Origin: UM-FILTER-47-13 sp964445195
GTDB taxonomy: Bacteria; Pseudomonadota; Alphaproteobacteria; Micavibrionales; Micavibrionaceae
NCBI GenBank assembly: GCA_964445195.1
Contig: CAYUKA010000038.1
Location: 1 to 18,359, forward strand
Direction: 5' to 3'
Length of the DNA stretch: 18,359 nucleotides
Shown here: positions 7,651-15,694 of the stretch, one piece after another
Position numbering within the stretch: position 1 is the first letter of the stretch
Layout: each line of letters opens with the position of its first letter
Translations under genes and position numbers: made by a program
The notes under the pieces: generated by a model
Database searches by the model: none
Seen by the model: the letters and a program-made list of their open reading frames with translations, nothing else
What the model was told of the DNA's origin: nothing

Positions 7651-8033
7651 CAGTGATCCTGCTCGGCAACAAATTGATCGTAGGCGTCTTTATCCATGAG
7701 GGCGGCAAGCTGCGCCGGATCGGTCATCTTCACCTTCGCAATCCAGCCTTCCGCCAGCGACTTTTTAATCAATTCCGGATCGCTGGACAGATTGTCATTA
7801 ACCGCAACAATCTCGCCACTCACCGGCGTATAAACCTCCGCCGCCGTCTTGACGGATTCAACAACGGCGAAATCCTCTCCCTTATCAAGGGTCCGGCCGG
7901 TTTCAGGAAGCTCAACATAAACAAGGTCGCCAAGCGCATCCTGGGCAAAAGCCGTGATCCCGATCACGGCGACATCGCCATCTTCGATCATCACCCATTC
8001 ATGCTCGGACGTGTATTTCAGATCATCTGACAT
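7650..8033 (-). CDS. gcvH: glycine cleavage system H protein
   Basis: GcvH is the lipoylated shuttle that carries the aminomethyl intermediate between the P, T and L proteins. The 127-aa product is full length. The lipoyl site is in ESVKTAAEVYTPVSGEIV, with Lys62 as the attachment residue, and the LGDLVYVELPETG segment is typical. The 84-bp gap upstream to the M50 protease gene has no clear terminator. An AAAGG sits upstream of the ATG. The next gene, gcvPA, overlaps the stop codon. Confidence 0.97.
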   Translation of the reverse strand: MSDDLKYTSEHEWVMIEDGDVAVIGITAFAQDALGDLVYVELPETGRTLDKGEDFAVVESVKTAAEVYTPVSGEIVAVNDNLSSDPELIKKSLAEGWIAKVKMTDPAQLAALMDKDAYDQFVAEQDH

Positions 8034-8117
8034 TAAGAGAAGCCTTTATGTTCGCGGTTCGGATAATTGATGATATTTAACGCGATTCACAGAGCGCTTC
8101 AATAGGGAACAGCAATA

Positions 8118-9497
8118 TTAAAGCCGCCTTTCAAGCGCCTGCTGATATTTATACGACATGTAGCCGGGCAAATCGGCCACATTGGCGATAATCACCCCCA
8201 GATACAATGTGCTGAGCAGCAGAAGAACCAGGTATTTATATTCCCTGCTTCGTTCGGGAGGGTTGAGTTTGTGAACCGCCTGCAAATAGATCTGCAGCAG
8301 CAGGCTGCCGTCCAGACCCGGAAACGGCAGCAGATTGATCAGCGCGATAAACACCGACACCAGCGCCAGACGGTAAGTAAAATCATACAGCTTCTTCGCC
8401 GTAAACTGCGCTTCGTCATCAACCGACGCCCACGGCCTTATCGCTTTCCTGTCTATGGGGAATAGCTGGAACGGCAGCTGGGCAAGATTTATTATTCTCC
8501 GGCCTGTCTGCTCCAGTGCGGCCATAAAACTGCCGTCCACTGTCCGTTGTAAATAAAAGTTATCTTTATAAGGCCCGAGATAAAATACATCATAATCGGC
8601 ATTAGCGGGATCATCGAAATGATCGTTCAGGACCGGATCCAGAATCGTGCGATAGGACCGTAAAGCCCCATCGGCCACCAATAGTTTCAGTGTCACAGGC
8701 TGGCCGGTGCGCGCCGCCAAAAGCGCCCGCGCCTTATCAGAGTCACCAGCCACATCAAGACCGTCAACGGCATGCAAACTGCTGAAATCCAGTGCGGTGT
8801 GACCGATCAACATGCCGCTGCGGCCGTGCGTGCGTTTTAATCCGCGCGAGTCGACATAGGAAATCAGGCGGGGCGTCAGTGTGAGATCGACGATCTCATC
8901 ACCGCGGACAACCTGGACATCCAGATCCTTACCCGCGCTCACACTGTTGATGTCCCAGATATCGCGATGGCGGGCGACCGGCCGGCCATTAATCGCGATA
9001 AACCGGTCGCCATACTGCAGCCCGGCCCTTTCCGCCGGCCAGCCGGTTTCAACCCCCGACACCACCGCGTGACGCGCCGGCTGCCCGATGCTGGCAAAGA
9101 ACAGGAAAAACACCGCCAAGGCGAGCAGGATATTCACAGCCGGACCGGCGGCCACGGTTACAAAGCGATGCCCGGCCGGCGCATCAACAAAGGCGACATG
9201 CTCTTTGCTGCCGGTGTCTTTTTTGGCGCGGCGCGCGGCCGCTGCCTCAACGCCGGATAAATGAACATGGCCACAGATAGGATATAAACGCACGGCCCAG
9301 CGGGTGCCGTAAGAGTCCGTTCGTTCCCAGACTTTACGCCCATAGCCGAGGGAAAACTCTTCAATGCCGATATTAAAGAACCGCGCGGCCATATAATGAC
9401 CGAATTCATGAACGGTCAGCGCAATAAAGAAATACAAGGGGACAAACGCGGCATTCAGGGCGATATCAAGAGTCTCGATATCCAACAGCGCCGGCAC
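8118..9497 (-). CDS. M50-family intramembrane metalloprotease with PDZ domain (site-2-protease / RseP-like)
   Basis: The 459-aa membrane protein has the zinc motif HEFGH at residues 30-34 in the first membrane segment (FIALTVHEFGHYMAARFF), followed by FSLGYGRKVWER. A second membrane segment AAGPAVNILLALAVFFLFF (116-134) is followed by a PDZ domain (about 143-215: TGWPAERAGLQYGDRFIAINGRPV). The third zinc ligand is in NLLPFPGLDGS (Asp396), and a last membrane helix spans about 422-445. These are the hallmarks of RIP metalloproteases that cut membrane anchors such as anti-sigma factors. Starts at GTG (9495-9497), 3 bp after gcvT. It lies inside the glycine cleavage operon, an unusual place. The region between the PDZ and LDG parts is longer than in RseP and not recognised. 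The substrate is unknown. Confidence 0.88.
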   Translation of the reverse strand: MPALLDIETLDIALNAAFVPLYFFIALTVHEFGHYMAARFFNIGIEEFSLGYGRKVWERTDSYGTRWAVRLYPICGHVHLSGVEAAAARRAKKDTGSKEHVAFVDAPAGHRFVTVAAGPAVNILLALAVFFLFFASIGQPARHAVVSGVETGWPAERAGLQYGDRFIAINGRPVARHRDIWDINSVSAGKDLDVQVVRGDEIVDLTLTPRLISYVDSRGLKRTHGRSGMLIGHTALDFSSLHAVDGLDVAGDSDKARALLAARTGQPVTLKLLVADGALRSYRTILDPVLNDHFDDPANADYDVFYLGPYKDNFYLQRTVDGSFMAALEQTGRRIINLAQLPFQLFPIDRKAIRPWASVDDEAQFTAKKLYDFTYRLALVSVFIALINLLPFPGLDGSLLLQIYLQAVHKLNPPERSREYKYLVLLLLSTLYLGVIIANVADLPGYMSYKYQQALERRL

Positions 9498-9500
9498 CGT

Positions 9501-10613
9501 TTACGCTGCCTGCAGTTTCATCGATTTTGTCCGCGCCGGTACAAACGGCATGGCCGCAATCTCCGCCGCAATATGCCGGCCCCGCACCGCGACAAAGACC
9601 TTATCACCGGTCGTCGCGTGGCCGCTTTCGACATAGCCCTGCCCGATCCCCCCTTTCAGGGTCGGCGAAAAGCCGCCGCTGGTCAGGATGCCGATCTCGC
9701 TCATGTCCGCAGCGCTCAGGATCGCGCAGCCTTCGCGCGCCACACCCTTTTCGGTCAGGCGAATACCCACACGCCGCCGGTCAGGGCCGTTTTCCAGCTG
9801 GGTCAGAATATGCCCGGCCCCAATAAAGCCGTCATTCCCTTTGCCGATCACCCAAGCAAGCCCGGCCTCAACCGGTGATGTCGTTTCATCAATATCATGA
9901 CCGTACAGGCAATAACCCATATCAAGCCGCAGCGAATCCCGCGCCGCCAGCCCGATCGGCCTGACCGCACCATGCTGGGTCAAATGATGCCACACCCCTT
10001 CAGCAATGCCCGCCGGTACGCTCAACTCGAACCCGTCCTCGCCGGTATAACCGAGACGGCTGACCAGAATCGGCGTACCGTCGCTCAGCTTTGCATCGAT
10101 CGCCCACATATAAGGCATGCCTTCGGTATCGATTTTCAGCGTTTCGCGCAAAACCGTTTCCGCCTGCGGCCCCTGTAGCGCGATCAGCGCCTGCTGATCC
10201 AGCACGTCCAGCGTGACACCGGACGGTAGATGTTCGCGGATCCAGGCAATATCCTTCTCCTTACAGCCGGCATTAATGACGGCAAAGAACTCTTCATCGC
10301 CCCGCCTGGTAACGATCAGGTCATCGACGATGCCGCCCTGCGGTGTCGTCAGCACCGTGTACTTTGCGCGCCCGGCCGCCGCCTTACCGAAAGATGATGG
10401 TGTGATCCGTTCGATAAAAGCCAGCGCGCCCGATCCGCTGATCACAACCTGTCCCATATGCGACACATCGAACAGCCCGGCATGATCACGCACCCATTCG
10501 TGTTCCGCCATCACACCCGCTTCGTAATAAAGCGGCATATCATAACCGGCGAAGGGGCCCATCTTGGCTTTGGCCGCCAGATGCACGCCATGCAGGGGCG
10601 TTTGCTGTGTCAT
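9501..10613 (-). CDS. gcvT: glycine cleavage system T protein (aminomethyltransferase)
   Basis: GcvT moves the methylene group from aminomethyl-GcvH to tetrahydrofolate and releases ammonia. The 370-aa product has the family landmarks GPFAGYDMPLYY, HAGLFDVSHMGQ, GGIVDDLIVTR (catalytic Asp region), ALIALQGPQAE, SRLGYTGEDGFELSVP and the C-terminal GGFSPTLKGGIGQGYV. A GAGGAT ribosome-binding site precedes the ATG. As first gene of the gcv operon it should have its promoter in 10614-10863. The best minus-strand candidate is weak (TTGAGA at 10723-10728, 15 bp, TATAAG at 10702-10707). No glycine riboswitch is visible in that leader. Confidence 0.96.
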   Translation of the reverse strand: MTQQTPLHGVHLAAKAKMGPFAGYDMPLYYEAGVMAEHEWVRDHAGLFDVSHMGQVVISGSGALAFIERITPSSFGKAAAGRAKYTVLTTPQGGIVDDLIVTRRGDEEFFAVINAGCKEKDIAWIREHLPSGVTLDVLDQQALIALQGPQAETVLRETLKIDTEGMPYMWAIDAKLSDGTPILVSRLGYTGEDGFELSVPAGIAEGVWHHLTQHGAVRPIGLAARDSLRLDMGYCLYGHDIDETTSPVEAGLAWVIGKGNDGFIGAGHILTQLENGPDRRRVGIRLTEKGVAREGCAILSAADMSEIGILTSGGFSPTLKGGIGQGYVESGHATTGDKVFVAVRGRHIAAEIAAMPFVPARTKSMKLQAA

Positions 10614-10643
10614 CGTATCCTCATATCATGACTGCTGTGAACA

Positions 10644-10680
10644 AATGGCAGGAGCAGAGGGGTTTAAGCCCATTGACCTG
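10644..10680 (-). repeat. degraded 3' fragment of tRNA-Trp (candidate distal attachment site)
   Basis: Aligned with the tRNA-Trp 3' end (15894-15929), 29 of 36 positions match with one 1-nt insertion. The first 18 (ending AGAGGG) match at 17. All seven mismatches are transitions, as expected of a neutral decaying copy. The match includes the CCA end and two bases beyond it, but stops before the anticodon arm, so this is a partial tRNA copy and not functional. Confidence 0.7.
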
Positions 10681-10685
10681 TCAAT
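10672..10685. promoter_or_regulatory. inverted repeat upstream of gcvT (possible operator)
   Basis: ATTGAC-CT-GTCAAT is a perfect 6-2-6 palindrome about 60 bp upstream of the gcvT start and partly inside the tRNA-like repeat. It could be a repressor site for the gcv operon or a feature of the attachment site. No regulator is identified. Confidence 0.3.
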
Positions 10686-10863
10686 CATTAGTAGAGCTTA
10701 CCTTATAAAGGTTACCTGTGAATCTCAATACCTTTTGGCCCTAGCCTGTATGACGAGCGTAGAGAGGCGACTATAAAACTCACGAAAACAGTTGCGCCGG
10801 GGAAACATCGCCGCTTAATTAGACGCATCGAAAGATCACGCTGTTAAGACAACCTATCAAGAT

Positions 10864-12318
10864 ATGAAAGATTGCGGTTTCAAGTTTGACAATAGCTATC
10901 TTGGCTTGCCGGACGGGTTTTACACGCGTCTTGATCCTTTGCCCGTTCCGGCGCCGGCGCCGGTTATTGTGAATGAAGAACTGGCCGCCGCAATGGGGCT
11001 GGATTTTTCGGCGCTCAGTGACAAGGAGCAGGCGGCCCTGTTTGCGGGCGATACCTTGCCGTGCGGCGCAGAGCCTTTCGCCCAGGCCTATGCCGGGCAC
11101 CAGTTTGGTCATTTCGCAATGCTGGGTGACGGGCGGGCGCATATGTGGGGCGAGCACATCACGGCAGATGGCGCACGGCTTGATATGCAGTTTAAAGGGT
11201 CCGGCCGCACCCCCTATTCCCGACGCGGCGACGGACGCGCCGCCTTAGGCCCAATGCTGCGCGAATATATTATCTCCGAAGCCATGCATGCGCTTGGCAT
11301 TCCTACTACACGGAGCCTGGCCGTTGTCACCACCGGCGAGAACGTCCTGCGCGAGACGCATTTACCCGGTGCAATCCTGACGCGCGTGGCGTCCTCTCAC
11401 ATCCGGGTGGGCACGTTTGAGTTCGCCGCCGCGCAAGGCGACCACGCTCTTGTCAGAACGTTGCTTGACTACACGGTGAACCGCCATGATCCCGGCATGA
11501 AAGAGGCCCGGAAGACAGCGCTGGCGTTCCTGCAAAAAGTCATGGCGCGCCAGGTCGATCTGATTGTCCACTGGATGCGGACCGGCTTTATCCATGGCGT
11601 TATGAACACGGATAATATGACGATCTCCGGCGAGACGATCGATTACGGGCCGTGCGCTTTTATGGATGCGTATAATCCGGAGACAGTCTTTAGCTCTATT
11701 GATCATATGGGACGTTATGCGTATGCCAACCAGCCCCTTATCGCACAGTGGAATCTCGCCCGCCTTGCCGAAACGCTGCTGCCCCTGATTGATACGGACA
11801 TGAAGAAGGCCATTCAGAAAGCGGAAGAGACGATCAACGGATTTGCGGCTCTTTATCAAAAGAAATGGCTGGCGATGATGCGCGCAAAACTGGGGTTGTT
11901 TGATGCCCACAAGGACGACGGGAAACTCATTTCCGATCTGCTGGACTGGATGCAGAATAATCACAGTGATTATACCAACACATTCCGGGACCTCAGCCAA
12001 GCGCACAGGCCAGACGCAAAAATCTATGAGCATAAAGTGTTTGTTGATTGGTATGAGCGCTGGCAGGCCCGTCTGCAAGCCAACACGAAACCGCTCACAT
12101 CCTCGTTATGCCTGATGAAAAACAACAACCCGGCTGTGATTCCGCGCAACCATAAAATCGAGGAGACTCTGGAAGCCGCGGCCGCCGGCGATATGAAGCC
12201 GTTTCATGATTTACTGTCTGCGCTTAAAGAACCTTACAAAGACCGCGCGCATCTTGAACCCTATCAATCACCTCCCACAGCAGGCGAACGCGTTTACCAG
12301 ACCTTCTGCGGCACTTAG
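10864..12318 (+). CDS. selO: protein adenylyltransferase SelO (YdiU/UPF0061 family)
   Basis: SelO is a pseudokinase-fold enzyme that transfers AMP from ATP to hydroxyl side chains of proteins, with a link to oxidative stress. The 484-aa product is full length. Landmarks are the N-terminal FDNSYLGLPDGFY, AYAGHQFGHFAMLGDGRAHMWGE (76-96), the Lys of QFKGSGRTPYSRRGDGRAA (Lys111), HGVMNTDNM (Asp250, Asn251) and TIDYGPCAFMD with the metal-binding Asp260. Cys264 and Cys482 (YQTFCGT at the C-terminus) match the Cys pair that forms the regulatory disulfide in E. coli SelO. The start has only a weak Shine-Dalgarno. It lies divergent from gcvT and is the first gene of the putative tRNA-Trp island. Confidence 0.95.
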   Translation: MKDCGFKFDNSYLGLPDGFYTRLDPLPVPAPAPVIVNEELAAAMGLDFSALSDKEQAALFAGDTLPCGAEPFAQAYAGHQFGHFAMLGDGRAHMWGEHITADGARLDMQFKGSGRTPYSRRGDGRAALGPMLREYIISEAMHALGIPTTRSLAVVTTGENVLRETHLPGAILTRVASSHIRVGTFEFAAAQGDHALVRTLLDYTVNRHDPGMKEARKTALAFLQKVMARQVDLIVHWMRTGFIHGVMNTDNMTISGETIDYGPCAFMDAYNPETVFSSIDHMGRYAYANQPLIAQWNLARLAETLLPLIDTDMKKAIQKAEETINGFAALYQKKWLAMMRAKLGLFDAHKDDGKLISDLLDWMQNNHSDYTNTFRDLSQAHRPDAKIYEHKVFVDWYERWQARLQANTKPLTSSLCLMKNNNPAVIPRNHKIEETLEAAAAGDMKPFHDLLSALKEPYKDRAHLEPYQSPPTAGERVYQTFCGT

Positions 12319-12468
12319 GGTCAAAACTCATTGCTTTTATCCATTTCCGTTCCAAACAAGACGAAAAGGGCAGGTTTTGGCCGTGCAGGACATGTCAAAG
12401 CATATTCAAAAAAGAAAGGGATCAAGGGGAGCTTTGAACTTTTGCCGCCCTAAAGCGTTGGTTTTTAT

Positions 12469-12903
12469 ATGAAGACAGGCCAATTCTATCACATTTATAT
12501 CAATCAAAACGCTGGAGCCGTCCAAAATCTGGGCGAGAATGCGCTTGAAGCTGTTCTGAGCGAAAGCGGCCTTAAGATTGAAGCCCTTTATATTCTGCCC
12601 CCGGACCAGCTTTTTAAAAAATTAAAGACTGAAGAACCAGGCCACCGGATTTTGATCGGCGGCGGTGATGGGACGATCACAAATGCAGCCGAGATTTTAA
12701 ATAACCTTGATATTCCCTTTGGCATCATTCCGCTGGGTACCATGAATTTACTGGCAAAGGATTTAAAGATTCCTGTGCAGCTGAATGAGGCTGTACGGGC
12801 CTATGCCGATGAAACCGAAGCAATCGCCATTGATGGATTGTTAACCGCTATAGGGTTTCTCTTTTTAGCAGCCACGGTAGTGGCTATGCCGTTTTTATTT
12901 TAA
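12469..12903 (+). CDS. truncated diacylglycerol/lipid kinase (DAGK catalytic domain only)
   Basis: The 144-aa product matches the N-terminal catalytic domain of the YegS/DgkB/BmrU-type lipid kinase family: YINQNAGAV (10-18), the nucleotide-binding GGGDGTITNAAEIL (64-77) and IPLGTMNLLAKDLKIP (87-102). Family members are near 300 aa and continue into a beta-rich second domain that completes the active site. Here the sequence leaves the family after AIAIDG (about residue 123) and ends in a hydrophobic stretch of about 20 residues (LLTAIGFLFLAATVV...), which could be a membrane segment. This looks like an internal deletion, and the product is probably inactive. No good ribosome-binding site is visible. 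The next gene, a metallophosphoesterase, starts 10 bp after the stop. Confidence 0.75.
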   Translation: MKTGQFYHIYINQNAGAVQNLGENALEAVLSESGLKIEALYILPPDQLFKKLKTEEPGHRILIGGGDGTITNAAEILNNLDIPFGIIPLGTMNLLAKDLKIPVQLNEAVRAYADETEAIAIDGLLTAIGFLFLAATVVAMPFLF

Positions 12904-12913
12904 GGTGCAGGCT

Positions 12914-13693
12914 ATGAAAATTATTCACTTATCAGATCTACACTTTGGAACCGAAGATAGTGCCGTTGTTGGGAGTTTACAAGCGGCCATATCCAGTCAA
13001 ACCCCTGATTTTGTGATCGTGTCCGGCGATTTCACGCAAATTGGAAACCGCGCAGAGTTTACAAAAGCGCAAGCGTTTTTGAACGCCTTGCCATGCCCAT
13101 ATCTTGCTGTACCAGGCAATCATGATGTTCCGGCGCGGGATTTGTGGGAAAGGTTCACCAATCCTTACAGCAAATATAAACGCTTCATTCATGAAGACCT
13201 AAATCCTGTGTCCAGATACGACAATGTTCTGATCGCAGGGATCAATTCAGCGCGCCGCGCTGTGCCACACTGGAATTGGGCGAATGGTGCAGTATCCGCC
13301 AGGCAACGCCAGGAGTTAAAGAGCGTGTTTGACGCATTTAAAGGCTGGCGGGTCTGCACTCTGCATCACCCCATCCACAAAGTTCAGGATATGCCGATTG
13401 ATGTTATAGTGTTCGGACGCAAACGCACCTTGCAATGTTTTCAGGATCTCAACATTGATCTGGTGCTCACAGGCCATGTTCACCATGCCTCTATTACGAC
13501 ACTCGGAGATCAGGAGCATCAGACCGTTTACTTAAGCGCATCGACCGCGCTTTCCTCGCGTGTAAGGGGACAGGAGAACGGCTTTAATGTCATCGACCTT
13601 AAAGGCGATACAATGAATATTGATGTATTAGGGCTGAAGAATGACGGTTTTGAAACAATCAAACGCTTTGAACATATCAGGACAGCTTCTTAA
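12914..13693 (+). CDS. calcineurin-like metallophosphoesterase, CpdA-like (class III phosphodiesterase)
   Basis: The 259-aa product has all five metal-binding motifs in order: DLH (Asp8, His10), GD (Asp39), GNHD (Asn69, His70), a His in LHHP (151/152) and GHVHH (His188, His190). This D-x-H / GD / GNHD / H / GHxH set defines dinuclear metallophosphoesterases, and the spacing resembles CpdA-type cyclic-nucleotide phosphodiesterases. The exact substrate cannot be told from sequence. An AAGG ribosome-binding site (12902-12905) fits the ATG at 12914; a GTG at 12905 overlaps that site and is less likely. It follows the lipid kinase remnant in one operon. The 3' end meets the convergent sensor gene with no gap. 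Confidence 0.85.
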   Translation: MKIIHLSDLHFGTEDSAVVGSLQAAISSQTPDFVIVSGDFTQIGNRAEFTKAQAFLNALPCPYLAVPGNHDVPARDLWERFTNPYSKYKRFIHEDLNPVSRYDNVLIAGINSARRAVPHWNWANGAVSARQRQELKSVFDAFKGWRVCTLHHPIHKVQDMPIDVIVFGRKRTLQCFQDLNIDLVLTGHVHHASITTLGDQEHQTVYLSASTALSSRVRGQENGFNVIDLKGDTMNIDVLGLKNDGFETIKRFEHIRTAS

Positions 13694-13730
13694 TCAACCC
13701 ATCAATTTCTTTTTTGAGATCTTCCCGATC
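13677..13730 (-). pseudogene. out-of-frame receiver-like C-terminal remnant of the truncated sensor
   Basis: Shifting the sensor reading frame by one at about 13730 gives DREDLKKEIDGLIKKLS and a stop at 13677-13679. This looks like the last helix of a response-regulator receiver domain. It would fit a former hybrid histidine kinase whose HisKA, ATPase and most of its receiver domain were deleted, with a frameshift at the junction. The remnant is short, so the call is tentative. It overlaps the end of the metallophosphoesterase gene. Confidence 0.35.
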
Positions 13731-15589
13731 TGATAATCGTCTTTGACATCTTTGGCAAATAAAGTCAGCGGCAAATTTTCAATAATTGTATCGAGCAGCT
13801 TCGACTTTTCCTGCAGTTCGACAGTGCGTTGTTCTACTTTCTCTTCCAGGGTGCGTTTTGCTTCCTGCAGTTCCGAAACATTCCGCGAAAATCCGAGAAT
13901 ATATTTTTTGCCGCTCGCATCGGAAAATCTCACTTTTGTCGTATCGATGTTAATCGTCACGCCATCATACAGCTCAAGGTCTTCATATGTCTGGGAAATG
14001 CCCTTTTCAAAAGCGACCCGGTCATTTTTCAGAAAAAGATCAGATTCCGCTTCAGAATAGTTTTCTACTGTCGTATAGCCAATGATCTTATCCTGCATAT
14101 CGGGCGGATATAGCTTCATAAAAGCCTTGTTAGCGCGCACAATTTTGAAATCTTCGTCTTTGACAAACACAAAATCAGGAATGGTATCAAGGACCAGGTC
14201 GGTAAATTTCTGCGCCGCTTCCAGTTCAGCCAGGATTTTTTTACGTTCATCAATATCAAGAATTTGTGAAACAAAATAGGCAGGTTCTCCTGCAGCATCG
14301 CGAACCAACCCCACAGCCAGCAAGATCCACACAACGCTACCGTCTTTACGGATATAGCGCTTTTCCATGGTGTAGTTATCGATTTCGCCGGCCAAAGTTT
14401 GTTGCAAAAGTTCCGGATCTGAATCCAGATCATCGGGATGTGTAATGGTCTGGAAATCGATAGCTAATAATTCTTCTTCAGTATATCCGACAATATCACA
14501 AAGCGCCTTGTTGACCTTCAGCCAACGCCCGTCTGTCCCAACCAAAGCGACCCCCACGGCCGCCGATTCAATAGCGACCTGAAACTGCTTTTCACTTAAA
14601 TCGAGCGCAGCCCGTTTGTCTTTTGCAATGAGCTCGGCATATCGCTTCGCGTTGCGTAAGGACCATAAGGCAATAAGAACAAAAATGACCAGCACGGTCT
14701 GCGAAAGCCTGACAAAAAAAGTTTCAACCGACTCCACGGCTTCCCGCCGGTCTATTTTCGACACCATGCCCCAATCCAGTTGGGGAATGTAGGCTGTGGC
14801 GGCCAGAACTTTTTGGCCTCTGTAATCAACAGTTTCTACATCTACCAGAGCGTCTTCTTTTTTGAGCAACGCCTGTGTGATCGGCACATCGGTTCTGCCC
14901 ATTTCGACAACACGTTTCAGACCTTTATTTGAATCATAACGGAGCGATGTTAAAAACCTGGCATTTCCATCCCCGGTTCTTTCGGCAATAACTGTTTCCC
15001 CTGTTTCGCCAAGGCCATCATAATTTTCAACGATATTTTTAATTTCCTGGACATTCATCGTGGCATAAAGCACGCCAACCAGCGTTCCATCCATTGTCAC
15101 AGATCCTGTGACCAGAGCATGGAGCATTCCGTCTTCTGTCATCCAGAGAGTCCTGACATTGGTTTTGCTCTGGCTGGCTTCCAAAAAGTCGCGGCAGTCA
15201 CGGTCGCCGCGTGCGGACTCCCCGACGGAAATTACGATATTGCCTTCCGGATCGCACAGCTTAAGACTTTCAATGGACCGGACAGCAACCACTGCATCCT
15301 CAAGAATTTTCTGCATGTCGGATATATGGTCCGGCGAAGGCGAAGCAAGATGCTGTACGAATATTGCGCGCAGCTGCGTGCGGCTGGCGATCAGGTTCAC
15401 CTGCTCGCTCCATCCATTTACGACAACCAAAAGATTATTCTTCTGATTGGAGACGACCGCCAGCAGCTTCTGCCCCTGCGCTTCAATCAAAGCCGTACGG
15501 GCCAGGTAAAATGAAATACTGCCCACAAACATAATGCTGATAAGGGATACAGCCAGTAATGAAAAAGTAATCTTGGAGCGGATTTGCAT
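13694..15589 (-). CDS. truncated Cache/PAS sensor protein (former histidine kinase or GGDEF-type sensor)
   Basis: The 631-aa product starts MQIRSKITFSLLAVSLISIMFVG, the usual membrane-anchor start of bacterial sensors; an upstream ATG at 15643 would add 18 atypical residues, and neither start has a clear Shine-Dalgarno. Domains: membrane helix 1 (about 8-30), an extracytoplasmic double-Cache-like sensor (about 33-290), membrane helix 2 (about 297-312), PAS 1 (about 333-455), PAS 2 (about 460-580) and a coiled coil (NVSELQEAKRTLEEKVEQRTVELQEKSKLL). A third PAS domain begins (IIENLPLTLFAKDVKDDYQ) and breaks off within 20 residues. No kinase, GGDEF, EAL or methyl-acceptor domain is present, so it has lost its output. 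A receiver-like tail in another frame follows directly. Confidence 0.8.
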   Translation of the reverse strand: MQIRSKITFSLLAVSLISIMFVGSISFYLARTALIEAQGQKLLAVVSNQKNNLLVVVNGWSEQVNLIASRTQLRAIFVQHLASPSPDHISDMQKILEDAVVAVRSIESLKLCDPEGNIVISVGESARGDRDCRDFLEASQSKTNVRTLWMTEDGMLHALVTGSVTMDGTLVGVLYATMNVQEIKNIVENYDGLGETGETVIAERTGDGNARFLTSLRYDSNKGLKRVVEMGRTDVPITQALLKKEDALVDVETVDYRGQKVLAATAYIPQLDWGMVSKIDRREAVESVETFFVRLSQTVLVIFVLIALWSLRNAKRYAELIAKDKRAALDLSEKQFQVAIESAAVGVALVGTDGRWLKVNKALCDIVGYTEEELLAIDFQTITHPDDLDSDPELLQQTLAGEIDNYTMEKRYIRKDGSVVWILLAVGLVRDAAGEPAYFVSQILDIDERKKILAELEAAQKFTDLVLDTIPDFVFVKDEDFKIVRANKAFMKLYPPDMQDKIIGYTTVENYSEAESDLFLKNDRVAFEKGISQTYEDLELYDGVTINIDTTKVRFSDASGKKYILGFSRNVSELQEAKRTLEEKVEQRTVELQEKSKLLDTIIENLPLTLFAKDVKDDYQIGKISKKKLMG

Positions 15590-15694
15590 GTTCAAGCGTA
15601 ATAATAAAGACAATAAACCTACAGTTGAAGATATACTGGCCATTTATTATTTCAAGAGAGTTTATGATAGGAATAACGGTTTTTTAGACAATAA

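Noticed and set aside
10614..10863. Glycine riboswitch expected upstream of gcvT
   Set aside because: Neither the paired aptamer cores nor their conserved GGAGAG-type and CACCGAAGG-type segments are visible on the minus strand.
12206..12472. Plus-strand frame of 88 aa ending with an ATGA overlap with the lipid kinase start
   Set aside because: Most of it lies inside selO in another frame, and the final part (from 12391) is too short and featureless to support a gene.
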